A stretch of DNA of 64,000 nucleotides from Nemophila menziesii (lineage: Eukaryota; Streptophyta; Magnoliopsida; Boraginales; Hydrophyllaceae). This document shows positions 24,100 to 34,250 of the stretch, piece after piece (position 1 is the stretch's first letter; every line of letters starts with the position of its first letter). The position numbers and the translations under genes are program-made. The notes beneath the pieces were generated by a model that saw nothing but the letters and a program-made list of their open reading frames with translations, was not told where the DNA came from and did not search any database. The stretch is taken from NCBI GenBank assembly GCA_029959085.1, contig JARWIR010000003.1, forward strand, positions 27,109,505-27,173,504, given 5' to 3'.

Positions 24100-24620
24100 T
24101 ATTTTGATGTGTATTTGCTTCTTTTGTATTAATTTATATAAAAAAACTTTTGAGTTTTCAAGGCATTTCGATTTCGGTGAACAGAAGTGGCCTATCCAAG
24201 CGTAGTTTATCGCTAGTGAGACAAGTGTAGCAATTCAGAGACTTGAGTATTTTGAATACGACATAAGTTAGATCTTGACGCGTGTATAGAAACATCTTCA
24301 TATGGATTTCTTTCGTATAAAATATATACTAGTATTATCCACTTATTTGTTTGTTTGTTGATTGTATAGTGTTTACTATTAATACAACGGTTAATTAATA
24401 TATATTTTTGTTTGGAGAGAGTCTTTGTTATATTAAACATTTTTTTAAATCAAATTATTAAATGATCTATTTACCCTTTTCAGGGATTAAAATACAATTA
24501 GTGGTATAAGTTTTCATAAAAAGTATGTATGATCCTTAAGGTTTCGATAATTTTTCATAATCGACATATAACTTTTCATAAAAGAGCGAAAATAATTAGT
24601 TTTTGAGTGGATATAAATCA
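24100..24620. other. AT-rich spacer
   Basis: No gene or repeat structure recognised. Confidence 0.5.
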
Positions 24621-24632
24621 TAATAGTTGACA

Positions 24633-25105
24633 TATAAGTGATTTGGGTTAAATGATATGGTTAAGTGATTTGGGTTAAATGATATGGTTAAGTGATTTGG
24701 GTTAACTAATTTGGTTTAGTGATTTGGGTTAACTGATATGGTTAGGTGATTTGGGTTAACTGATTTGGTTAAGTGATCTGGGTTAAGTGAATAAGGTTAA
24801 CTGTATTTGGTTAACTAATATGTTTGACTGATTTGGGTTAAATGATATGGTTAATTGATATAATTAATTAATTTGTGGTAACTAATCTGTATGACTGGTT
24901 TGGGTTAAGTGATTTGTGTTAACTGATACGGTTAAGTGATTTGGGTTAACTGATATGGTTAAGTGATTTGGGTTAACTGATTTTGTTAAGTGATTTGGGT
25001 TAACTGATTTAGGTTAACTGAAATATGTTTGACTGATTTGGTTAAGTGAATAGGGTTAATTGTATTGGGTTAATTGATTTGGGTTTATTGATTTGGTTAG
25101 TAAGA
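24633..25105. repeat. 27-bp minisatellite
   Basis: Degenerate tandem repeat of GGTTAAGTGATTTGGGTTAA plus CTGATAT, about 27 bp, made of two similar half-units (GGTTAA-TGAT). Around 17 units; the early and late parts are most regular. Confidence 0.9.
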
Positions 25106-25172
25106 AAAAAAAGTAGTCAATGGCGTGTTTTTTTAAGTTTGTGGTTGTGTAAAATCTCAATCAACTTGGTTT

Positions 25173-25620
25173 GTGTGCACATCAGGTAAAGACTTTTTAC
25201 TATTACTTTATCTTTTCAAAATACTCATTTTCAAAAAACCTCTCTATATAACCACTACGTTCTTCACTTCTCCAAACACACCAACTTCCCTAAAAAGAAA
25301 AGAGAATAGTACTGTGTCTTACAAAAACTCAAGCGGCGGTGATCAATGGGAGACCCGGTCACCACTAGTCCCTGATTTCACTCCAAGTGAGTTCACCGAT
25401 GGGGTTATAAGGCCTTCTCCCTTGATGGATATTGCACCAGAGAACTACTCGGAAACAGTTTTATGTAAGTGCGGAAAGACCGCATTCTATTACGTTACCG
25501 TGATAGACTAGAACATGCATTTTCGTTCTCTTCGTTGTCATTTTGAGGACTACCGTATGCAAGAGTATCCCCGTAGGGGAATAAGCATGTTCAAATTATG
25601 CATCACAAGTAAACGCAATA
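25173..25620 (+). pseudogene. GRF-type zinc-finger-like ORF remnant
   Basis: A TATA box (TATATAAC at about 25244-25251) and a CT-rich leader precede a frame reading SYKNSSGGDQWE...CKCGKTAFYYVTVID, then a stop at 25509-25511, then NMHFRSLRCHFEDY in the same frame. The order CxCG...N..F..C resembles the GRF zinc finger common in short plant proteins. No in-frame ATG follows the TATA box, and a stop splits the finger, so it is probably a relic. Weak assignment. Confidence 0.35.
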
Positions 25621-25639
25621 TTTGTCAGAATTTCAAGAT

Positions 25640-26908
25640 CCTAATCTCCAGTGTTAATCTTTCTCTGTCCACTCTGTGATTTTGTTCACTTCTGAACCAA
25701 TTGTTTCCAAAATGTTAGTCATACTCTTATTGGTAACCTGTATTATCTCATTTGGTTCAATTTCTGAATTATTGTGCCGACTTTTTATTTTGCCTTTCCA
25801 TAAATTCCAGATTGTAAGAAGAATGTATGTTATTACTATATTCTTTTTTACATCCGCCTTCTACATACACTTCTACTATTCTGAGTAACCATTTTCCTAA
25901 ATCTATCTCACTGGGCTGAATATTAATTTGTAGCGCTGACCCATCTGAAACTATCTTTGCAGTTCCGCAGGTAAGAAGCAAATGTTCTACTGTCTCTTTT
26001 TCCAGGTTACACCACCTACACTCCGCTATAACATCACATTTTCTATTTTCTAAATTTATTACAAGCTATACAATTAAAAATTCTCACCTTAGTTGGGATA
26101 TTTGATGTCCATATTGTCTTCCACAAACTAACTCCAGATGGAATGTTGGCGGATTAGTGAGGATCTACAAATAATTCTTGCTCAATAAGTAATTTGTATC
26201 CTGTTTTTGTTATATATTCTCCATTATTAGTGTATGACCATATAAACTTGTCCTTTGCGTCTTTTAAAAGAATTATTTCCCGTAAAATCCCTGGAATGAT
26301 TGACTCTGGAAAATATTATTCAAAATATCTGTGTTCCATTTTGTTGAATCAATCTTTCATAATTCTTTATCTTTTTCCATGTTAACCATTTGCCGACCGA
26401 ATGTTGATTTATTCTCCATTTTCTATTTGATATCTGCCATATTTTTTAAAAATATCTCGTCATTCTAATAAACTTGCCCATGACTTAACATCAAGAAAAT
26501 TACTTTTATGGAAATATATACCTTTTAATAATCGAGATGCTAGTAGTTTGTGTTGTTCAATATTCTCCATGCTTGTGATGCCAGTATTGTTGTATTCATT
26601 CGCTTGAAATCCTTAAGTCCCATTGCTCCCACTAATTGGTTGACCGCTAACTTTTTCCATGCCATCCAGTGTATCCTTGATTTTTCCAATGAATTCCACC
26701 AAAAGTTTAAAATTGTCGATATTAGTTTATTACAAAATGTAATCGGAAAAAAATATAGACATTGAGTAAGTTTGTATTTAATAAGAACTCACTTTTCCCC
26801 GTCTGATAATAGATGTGCCTTCCATCCTTTCGATATCTTGAATAGTTTCTCTGCTATCCATTGTAATGATTGTACCTTTGACTGTTTATAGCATAAAGAT
26901 ACATGTCT
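25640..26908 (-). mobile_element. Decayed LINE fragment, same family as the 52140-58665 LINE
   Basis: Minus-strand frames, shifted several times, give VSLCYKQSKVQSLQWIAEKL (26900), FWWNSLEKSRIHWMAWKKLA, LASQAWRILNN and LLKGIYFHKSNFLDVK (26700-26480), and near 25980-25770 the region following the zf-RVT motif. These match LGVPLCHKLSKVQLLQWIVD and LLKGIYFPNSNFLDVK of the LINE at 54540-55010. RT catalytic parts are missing. Confidence 0.75.
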
Positions 26909-26942
26909 TCTATTATATATATATATATATATATATATATTC
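26909..26942. repeat. (TA)n microsatellite at LINE end
   Basis: About 15 TA units exactly where LINE homology stops. Confidence 0.9.
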
Positions 26943-27221
26943 TCATTGTTTAACAAGGGAAAATGTCCCAAAAGGCCAAACTTTGTTTTGACCAAAAAGG
27001 TCTTGTTAGTGACTAGCTTTTTTTTTTTACCTTAATGAAATACTTAGCTTGTATATTTTTAAAAAAATAATATGTCATAACAAACTTAACCATTAAAGTG
27101 TGATTCTACATATAAAATGAGTGCGAGGCTCCAGACATCGAGTTTAAAATTTAAAAAAATAGAATACAACAAGCACTGAATCTATTACAATTTATTAAAA
27201 AATATGAAATATGTTACTCCT

Positions 27222-27290
27222 TCCGTTTATTTTTATTTGTTCCACTTTCTAAAAGTAAGTGTCCAATATTATTTGTTCTTTTTATAATAT
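27222..27290. mobile_element. Stowaway MITE, left part
   Basis: Starts with a CTCCTTCCGTTTATTTT terminus and the internal AAGTGTCC phrase also seen in the Stowaway elements at 43686 and 60126. It is cut at 27295 by the LTR element; its continuation (CAAGACACTTTTTATAT...) is at 31297 onward. Confidence 0.65.
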
Positions 27291-27295
27291 CAAGA

Positions 27296-27492
27296 TGTTA
27301 TGAACTTAAGTATATAGTAAGAAGAGATAGACAAGAGAGAAAGAGTATAATCCTATTAAGAGTCAATGGGTGTGAGGATTGCAAAGTCGAGACTCCTATT
27401 TATAGATAATAGGTAACCCTAAACCCTAGTCTTTATAGGCTGGACTGCAAGTCAATGGACTAGGCTGGATATCCATATATGAGTTTATAACA
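27296..27492 (-). repeat. LTR (3' LTR in element orientation)
   Basis: 197 bp, TGTTATGAAC...TTTATAACA. Close match to 31067-31261. Confidence 0.85.
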
Positions 27493-29627
27493 CTTCAGTC
27501 CCTAAGAATATGCCTCATTAAACTTTCCTGGAAAAACCCTTTCGGAAAAAATCCAGTGAAGGAAAAAGAGTACAATATCCTTACGCTTCAAATCTGCCTC
27601 ATTAAAAACCTTATTAGAAAACCCCAGTGGGAAAAAATCTTGATAAAGAGAAAAAGAGTGCAGTGCGTATTTAGCTTCCTCTCATATAAGTATAGCAATG
27701 CTGATCTTCAAGTTGGCATCAACTCTCGATCTCCAAGATCTCAAACAGTATCATAAGTGTAACTATAATTCATACTAGGCAATATATTTAGTTACATTAG
27801 TACACATCACTGAAATCATGCAAAACACAGTTACATGTATATTAAATGTAAGAAACAATTACGTTCAGTTACAATAAAAAGTTTTCATTCAAATTCATAT
27901 ATGAACACATATTCAATTTAGGAAATAACAAACAAATATAATCGGTACATTATATGGCAACATTTAGGACAAATAACGACAGATAATGAAACTCTAATTT
28001 TATATATCCCGGAATTTATATCTAAGCCCTTTTAGTCCTTTATGGACTTTCATATGAATGTTTGTATATCATAAGATATATCAATAAATTTGTTTACCTT
28101 AAACGCACAAGAAGTCCTTAGTAAAACTTCAAGTTATAAAAGATCATACGTTCATATTTACCATATGGGTATGAATCCGCCTGAAGCGTCTTTCTATATT
28201 TGGCCAATTTTTTTTTATTTCTTGTTGGCATTTTGAATGGACTTTAATTCACGATCCTCGCTTTTCATATTTATATATCATTTGCGCATATAATTTGATC
28301 ATGATTCGATTCCATATTTTAGTAGTAGTATAACTGATAGAGTTCTTAAATCTCAATCTCTAAATAAGAAGAAAATGTTTTGGTACCTGATGCTCTGAAA
28401 AGAGTATTATATTTTTTCAGTTTTATATTATTACTTTATTATATCATAATATAAATAAGATGTTAAACTTGTAGAAGTGTCAACTTGCTCATACTGCGCA
28501 ACTCTATAAATTTGAAATAAAATAGGTTGACCACGCTATATGCGTTGCAATAGATTTATTTCAAAAGAAATTGATACGAGCAGGAGCATTTAAAGCTGAT
28601 AATGTAACTTAGTCACTCCATGAATTGGATGCATCATTTTTTAACATTGACCTCATTATTTATTCGTAAGGATCATGATGCATTTTAAGTATATATTTCA
28701 GCTTTCCCTCTTATGATAAAAATTTCTCTTTATACATAATATTTCATCAAAAACAAGTTATCTCCGAATTCGCAAGTGTAAGTTACAATAAATTATTCAT
28801 GATAAATTATCATGTGTTTAAATCAAATGGTTCTGCAAATAGTGAAATAAGTATATTATAAATACATAAGTAATAATAAATAATTGAGATACACTTGATA
28901 TTTGAGTAATGAGGGTATTCAAGATTTATTAGTTGGAATTCTTCCATATGTGTTACAATTATGTATAATTGTAAGTATGTAAGTCATAAAAGATAAATCC
29001 GCAATTGATTGTCTAGATCATACATGTCTTCCCTTGAATTTATCGATTGATTTCAGATATTGAGAGATGTTCGGGTAATATTGTTCTAAAATATAGCCAA
29101 AATATCAAAATTCACTTGAAAGGAAGATTTTAGACTCGTTTCACACTCATACATTTTTATGCTCATTGAGTAATTTATGACCACTATCACATTAATATCT
29201 GACAAGACAATAGTATGTATATTCATACTAATGAATTTATATATGCCTATCATTTCATGTGATATTTTGGTCACTTGGTCATATTGATATTTTTTCATCA
29301 AAGAGCAAGACAAGGGAGAACAAAACCCGCATAAAAAGATTTTGTCCAAATTTCGAGATGAATTGTACGAAAAGTGAATAAAAATGTCGTGCAAAATACA
29401 AAATGTATTTTTTTTATTGGCTATAAAATATTTAATAATGAGAATAAAAACTCATTTCTCAATCAATTATTAACTGATAAAAAAATAGTTAAAAGGTTTA
29501 GTTTTGTGACAAAAATTCATCATTTGAAAGGTAATGTAATATTAAAAAAATATTCATTTAAGGTACATATACCATATGCTTATATGCCCCATATAGTATA
29601 TATTTTCATGCAATATCGAAGAATATT

Positions 29628-29630
<3 letters not shown>
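27493..29630. other. Interior of the short-LTR element, left part
   Basis: AT-rich with no supported protein. Only the LTR-proximal 27500-27760 resembles Copia 3' regions (GCCTCATTAAAAACC, CCCCAGTGGGAAAAA on +). Confidence 0.5.
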
Positions 29631-29686
<56 letters not shown>

Positions 29687-29984
29687 TAGGTAAAACCCGT
29701 GTCTAAAGACACTAAAGCAGAAATTAATTCCGTTGACAGGAATCGAACCCAGGTTCAAAAAAAACCGTGTCCGAAAACGCTAAACCAAAAAGAAATGCCG
29801 TTGACAGGAATCGAACCCAGGTTCAAAAAAAAAAAATATTAAGTAGGGTCATAATCAATCCTAGCCACCACTTATGTTTAGCCAAATTAAATCCTGGCCA
29901 CCACTTATGTTTAGCCAAATTTAATCCTGACCACCACTTATGCGGGTAAATCCGGACCGTAGAAAAAACTCTGTAATATAATAT

Positions 29985-30072
<88 letters not shown>
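29631..30072. mobile_element. Micron-like element inside a (TA)n tract
   Basis: About 300 bp (29684-29985) bounded on both sides by long TA runs (29631-29682, 29987-30072), the hallmark of Micron-type insertions. It contains a 68-bp direct duplication, each copy with GGAATCGAACC (29739, 29807), which is an inverted perfect pol III B box, followed by three 33-bp repeats of the CCACCACTTATG type (29852-29947). Confidence 0.6.
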
Positions 30073-30074
<2 letters not shown>

Positions 30075-31066
30075 TTATGTACTATATACCATATACAATT
30101 TTTTTCTTTTAATAAGTTATGCTTTATCAAATAAAATTTTCATAAAATACATAATTATATGTCCTTTATAAAAAAAAATTTAGCTTATGATATATCAGAA
30201 GATATAATGCATAAAATACCTATACATTTCGTGTATATGCCCTATATAAAATATTTTTCAATAAATTATGCGATATCGAAAAATATTCACATAAAATACA
30301 TATATGATATGTATATACTATATTTAAGATTAGAAAAATATTGTATTAAACTATATACATGATTAGATTTTTTTATAATTTATTTATACAAATATCATAT
30401 CTTAGAATTATAAGTGGAGCATTAATACACAAAAGGTATTAACATGGCATGTTTGATATATAAGAAAAAAAATATTAGAAAAGGTAAAAATAAAAAAAAG
30501 GACAATATTCCATCCATTTTTATTTTTTTAAGAATTCAATCTTATAGAAATTTGACATGGAGAGAAATTTTCTAATCGCTCTAATCTTTAATTCGTATAT
30601 TAGAGTCATCCATTCAGTATAAATTAATAGTCGTCCATCCATGTTAAATTATAAGATCATTGAAAGATCATTGAAAGATACAAACTTTCCATAAGGATCA
30701 ATATCATGGTCGGAGAAATAAGATACAAAAAAATTTAGTTAGGATGCGTAATAATGTTCCTCTTTCAATAAAGTATTCATGTATTTTTTTCATTCACAGT
30801 GGTGAAACGACCAAATTAAAAGAAAAGTAATGGAATTTTTTCTTATTCCTTTTTCTTATCAAAGAAATACTTTGTTTTTTTTCTTTTGTTCACAGTATTG
30901 AAACGGCGAAAGTTTTATTCTTTGTTTTTTTTGGTTCACAGTAGTGAAATTTATTCGAATATTTTGTGTTCGATAAACACTAGCTGAGAAAGAAAAAAAA
31001 TATAAAAGATTAAGAAAAATAATGAGTTACCTAGAAATGGAATAGTAGACACTATCGTGCTGATAG
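30073..31066. other. Interior of the short-LTR element, right part
   Basis: AT-rich. Two similar phrases, TTCACAGTGGTGAAACG (about 30795) and TTCACAGTATTGAAACG (about 30889), recur; a third variant is near 30936. No gene seen. Confidence 0.5.
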
Positions 31067-31296
31067 TGTTATGAACTTGAATATACAGTAAGAAGAGATA
31101 GACAAGAGAGAAATGGTATAATCCTATTAAGAGTCAAAGAGTGTGAAGATTACAAAGTAGAGACTCCTATTTATAGAGAATAGATAACCCTAAACCCTAA
31201 GTTTTATAGGTTGGACTGCAAGTCAATGGTTTGGGCTGAGTATCCACATATGAGTTTATAACTTCTTTTTTTTTAGACGAATATGAGTTTATAATA
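31067..31296 (-). repeat. LTR (5' LTR in element orientation) with tail duplication
   Basis: Matches the other LTR up to 31261, then has about 34 extra bases that contain a T/A tract and repeat ATATGAGTTTATAA before the flank duplication. Confidence 0.8.
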
Positions 31297-31829
31297 CAAG
31301 ACACTTTTTATATATTTTTTCCAATATTACCACCTAATTAAATAATAGAAAAGGTATTGCAATAAATAAGTTTAGAGCATTGCTATATATCACCCCTATT
31401 TGCTTCACCCTCATTTCACATCCTATGATATATAAATATAAATTGAATTACTTTATCGTACAGATTTTAAGATATATATTTACTAAATAATAACAAAAAT
31501 TACAGGTGCAATAAATTAAAGGGTGGGCCCTCGTAACACCTTTTATGTTTGTCGAAAGTGCACTAGCCGCCCTTTATTAAAAAAGATCTCACAAACCGCC
31601 CTATATTAAATTTTTTATGTCACCGTTAGCCCTTTTTTCTATTTTCTGTCAGTTGACCGTTAATCAATGCCATCTGGCGGCACATCAGCACCACATCACT
31701 GCTACGTCACCGCCAGTGCTTTTCGTCATCATCGTCTCTAACAAAAAAAACTTTGAATGTTTGAACGCTTCGATCTTCAACAATGGAGAAAAAAAAACAA
31801 AATACTTTTTACCTTTCTTACCATATGAA

Positions 31830-31990
31830 TCAACAAATATAGTGAATGTATGACAATTTGGAAAAACTCGACAATCAAACATCCCAGTCAATAACATATT
31901 AGCCTCTTCCCACTGACCAAAATTACACAAACCTTGGATCGACGAATTATAAGTGACAACATTTGGGGATAAAACTCTTTTTTCCTGCAA
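31830..31990 (-). pseudogene. Captured PPR fragment, left arm
   Basis: On the minus strand: PNVVTYNSSIQGLCNFGQWEEA, MLLTGMFDCRVFPNCHTF and TIFVDSYGKKG, which is the helix-turn-helix pattern of P-class PPR repeats (SPNVVTYNSLI-GLC). The part from MFDCR on reappears, in inverted orientation, in the right arm (32566-32640: IFDCRIFPDCHTSIIFVDTYGKK), so captured sequence has become part of both terminal arms. Confidence 0.75.
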
Positions 31991-32082
31991 TTTCCGGCGA
32001 TTGTAGAGTCTTTACTTCATATCCAAATTTTTAAAAACTCCTGTTTCCGGCGACAAAACAAGGCTAGGTTACATCGGTCATA

Positions 32083-32550
32083 ATGAAACTGAGTGGTTCT
32101 TCTTTGTTCTGTTTTAGTTCTTCTCTTTGTTCGTTGACCAAAACCGATAACATCTTTCACCTCTTCTTTTATTCTTCAACTTCATCTTTTTATTCATCCT
32201 TTAATGATATCAATAGTGTAGAAGATGCTCGTTTTACTATATATCAAATTATCAAAATGCGACCCAAGCTTTCTAGACTATAAAAAACTATTAAACAGTG
32301 TTGTGAAGATGAAAAATTACCCTGTTGCTTTTTCTCTATTCAAAGGAATGCGCTTTTTAGGTGCTCCAATAAATGATTACACAATGAGTATTGTTATTAA
32401 TTGTTACTCTCACTTACAACGATATGAAGTTACTTTTAGGGTCTTAATAGATGGGCTATGCAAAGCAGGGCACACACTTAAGGATATCGAGTGCCTTAGG
32501 GTATTAGAAAAAAGGAATATTAAACCAGATATTAAAATTTGTTATTAATT
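32083..32550 (+). pseudogene. Captured 5' part of an Rf-like PPR gene
   Basis: The ATG at 32083 opens a Ser/Phe-rich N-terminus without acidic residues at first (MKLSGSSLFCFSSSL), plausible as a mitochondrial targeting peptide. It continues VEDARFTIYQIIKMRPKLS, then a frameshift near 32276, then DYKKLLNSVVKMKNYPVAFSLFKGM, NDYTMSIVINCYSHLQR and LIDGLCKAG. This layout matches restorer-of-fertility-like PPR proteins, which bind organellar RNA. Only about two repeats remain; the real family has more than ten. It ends within the element and cannot give a functional protein. Confidence 0.75.
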
Positions 32551-32940
32551 GTTACTGTCATGTAGAGATCTTTGATTGTCGAATTTTTCCAGATTGTCAT
32601 ACCTCCATTATATTTGTTGATACATATGGTAAGAAAAGTTGCAATATTTGAAGTGTATTATTGTTTTTTCCTCCATTGTTGAAGATCGAAGTATTCAAAC
32701 ATTCAAAGTTTTTTTTTAGTTAGAGACGATGATGACGAAGAGCGCTGGCGGTAGCGTGGCGCTGATGTGGCGCCAGATAGCATTGACTAACGCTCAACTA
32801 ACAGAAAATATGAAAAAAAGGACTAACGGTGACCATTTTTTTTTAATATAGAGCGGTTTGTGAGATTTTTTTTTATAAAGGGTGACTAGTGCACTTTTGT
32901 AAAACATAAAAGGCATTACGGGACCCCACCCTAAGTTAAA

Positions 32941-34238
32941 TCTAGGCAAAGGAAAAAGAACATGTTTTAACATTTGGAAATTTGAAAAAAAAAAAAAAAT
33001 AGTTTGACATTTGGAATGAAATGTAAGGCTCTATATCCCTATATCGTGGATGGAGTACATATTATTTATTGACTAGCCCTTGATTATTATAGGCCTCTTT
33101 ATCTTTTTGAGCCCATATATAACTTTAGGGGCTTTGTGTGTGTTTGTAGGTGTTTGTAGGAGTATGATTCTAAGAAGCCCATTGGGTAACTATATCGGAA
33201 TTGTTGTCAATGCTTAAAAACCACTATAAGAAATGCTTAGAATTGCTAAAATAGAATGCATGTAAAAGCAATCAAGTTTTAAAATCCATTGGAAAGTTTC
33301 ATTTGTGCTATGCTCGCTTTCTTGAAAGGTATAAAAATTGTTAGACTAAAAAAAAAAAGGAATTAAAATTAAAAAAATTCAGAGTTGATCTAAGTTGAAA
33401 TCTTTAACAGATAGGTTTATTAAACTCAAGATTCATTCTTAATAACAATCACCATTAAGAATCTGAACCTTTGAGCTCGAGTGCAAATAATTATAAACAT
33501 AGTTTTTATTAATCTCAATTTATAATTATACAATAACAACTCAAAATACATATTTAGCTATTGTTTGAATAATTCATTTTACTCTGATTACCTTGATATT
33601 ATTCAATGTATAGAAAATATGTCATGTACAAAATAAAATATACTCCTATTATCTATGAGATTCGTCAATAGTTGAGTAATCTTTTGTTTTAAAAAGTTAA
33701 TTACATTAACAAATCCTTCAACGAAATAGTATATACTCTCACCAAATAGACAAACATAATATCGGCTTGATAAAGCGTGTCAAAATAGTATGTCTATGTT
33801 ATCTAAAATGTATAAACGTAGTGATATAGGCTAAAAGCTCTAGAAATATTTCGTTTATGTTGTGATTTTCGTACTTTATAGTTCTCTTAATATATCCTAA
33901 ATTGAACTAAAAAAAGACTTCCCGTATTTATGTGAGCCAAGCCAATCACATCTTGATAATTGGATTGGTCAACTGAATCATTTTTCTGTTTGAAGTAATG
34001 GAAACTAGACACGTGAAATCATCTTCTTCCATTAATTTTGTTTAAAAAAATAATAATTCTATTCAAACATGAATTGATTACAACATATAACTAAAAAGAA
34101 ATATATAGATCCAACAAATTGATTATAACAACAGTTCAATTCATTTTTTTAGCAAAGTCGGAGGGAGATAATTAAATCATTTTCTCTTATCCAAAATTAA
34201 AGTTGAGATGGCAATGGAGATAAACAATCTCGATACCA
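32941..34238. other. AT-rich intergenic sequence
   Basis: No coding region, LTR or terminal repeat recognised. Confidence 0.6.
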
Positions 34239-34250
34239 AGTGGAAGATCT

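Larger units (their letters stand above)
27296..31296 (-). mobile_element. 4.0 kb short-LTR (Copia/TRIM-like) element
   Basis: Two copies of a roughly 200-bp LTR (27296-27492, 31067-31296) beginning TGTTATGAACTT, flanked by a perfect 5-bp duplication CAAGA (27291-27295, 31297-31301). Next to the right LTR, on the minus strand, is CTATCAGCACG, a degenerate form of the initiator-Met-tRNA PBS (TGGTATCAGAGC), so the element points left. Next to the left LTR is the (inverted) polypurine-like region and the CACTGGGGTTTT phrase typical of Copia 3' regions. The 3.5 kb interior has no recognisable gag or pol; it is AT-rich and has taken in a Micron-like insert. Confidence 0.78.
31521..32931. mobile_element. 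Pack-MULE carrying PPR gene sequence
   Basis: 1.4 kb element with long terminal inverted arms (31521-31886, 32565-32931) starting GGGTGGGCCC / GGGTGGGGTC. Flanks TAAATTAAA (31512-31520) and TAAGTTAAA (32932-32940) are a 9-bp duplication with one mismatch, as expected for Mutator-like elements. The inner part of each arm and the central region encode pieces of a pentatricopeptide repeat protein. It lacks a transposase. The outer arms are homologous to those at 56358 and 57748. Confidence 0.85.

Noticed and set aside
29735..29820. Possible tRNA genes (two perfect B-box motifs)
   Set aside because: No acceptor stem, D arm or anticodon arm can be placed; the motif sits in a 68-bp direct duplication within a repeat.
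29374..30130. Frames with Tyr-Ile repeats
   Set aside because: Translations of (TA)n runs.
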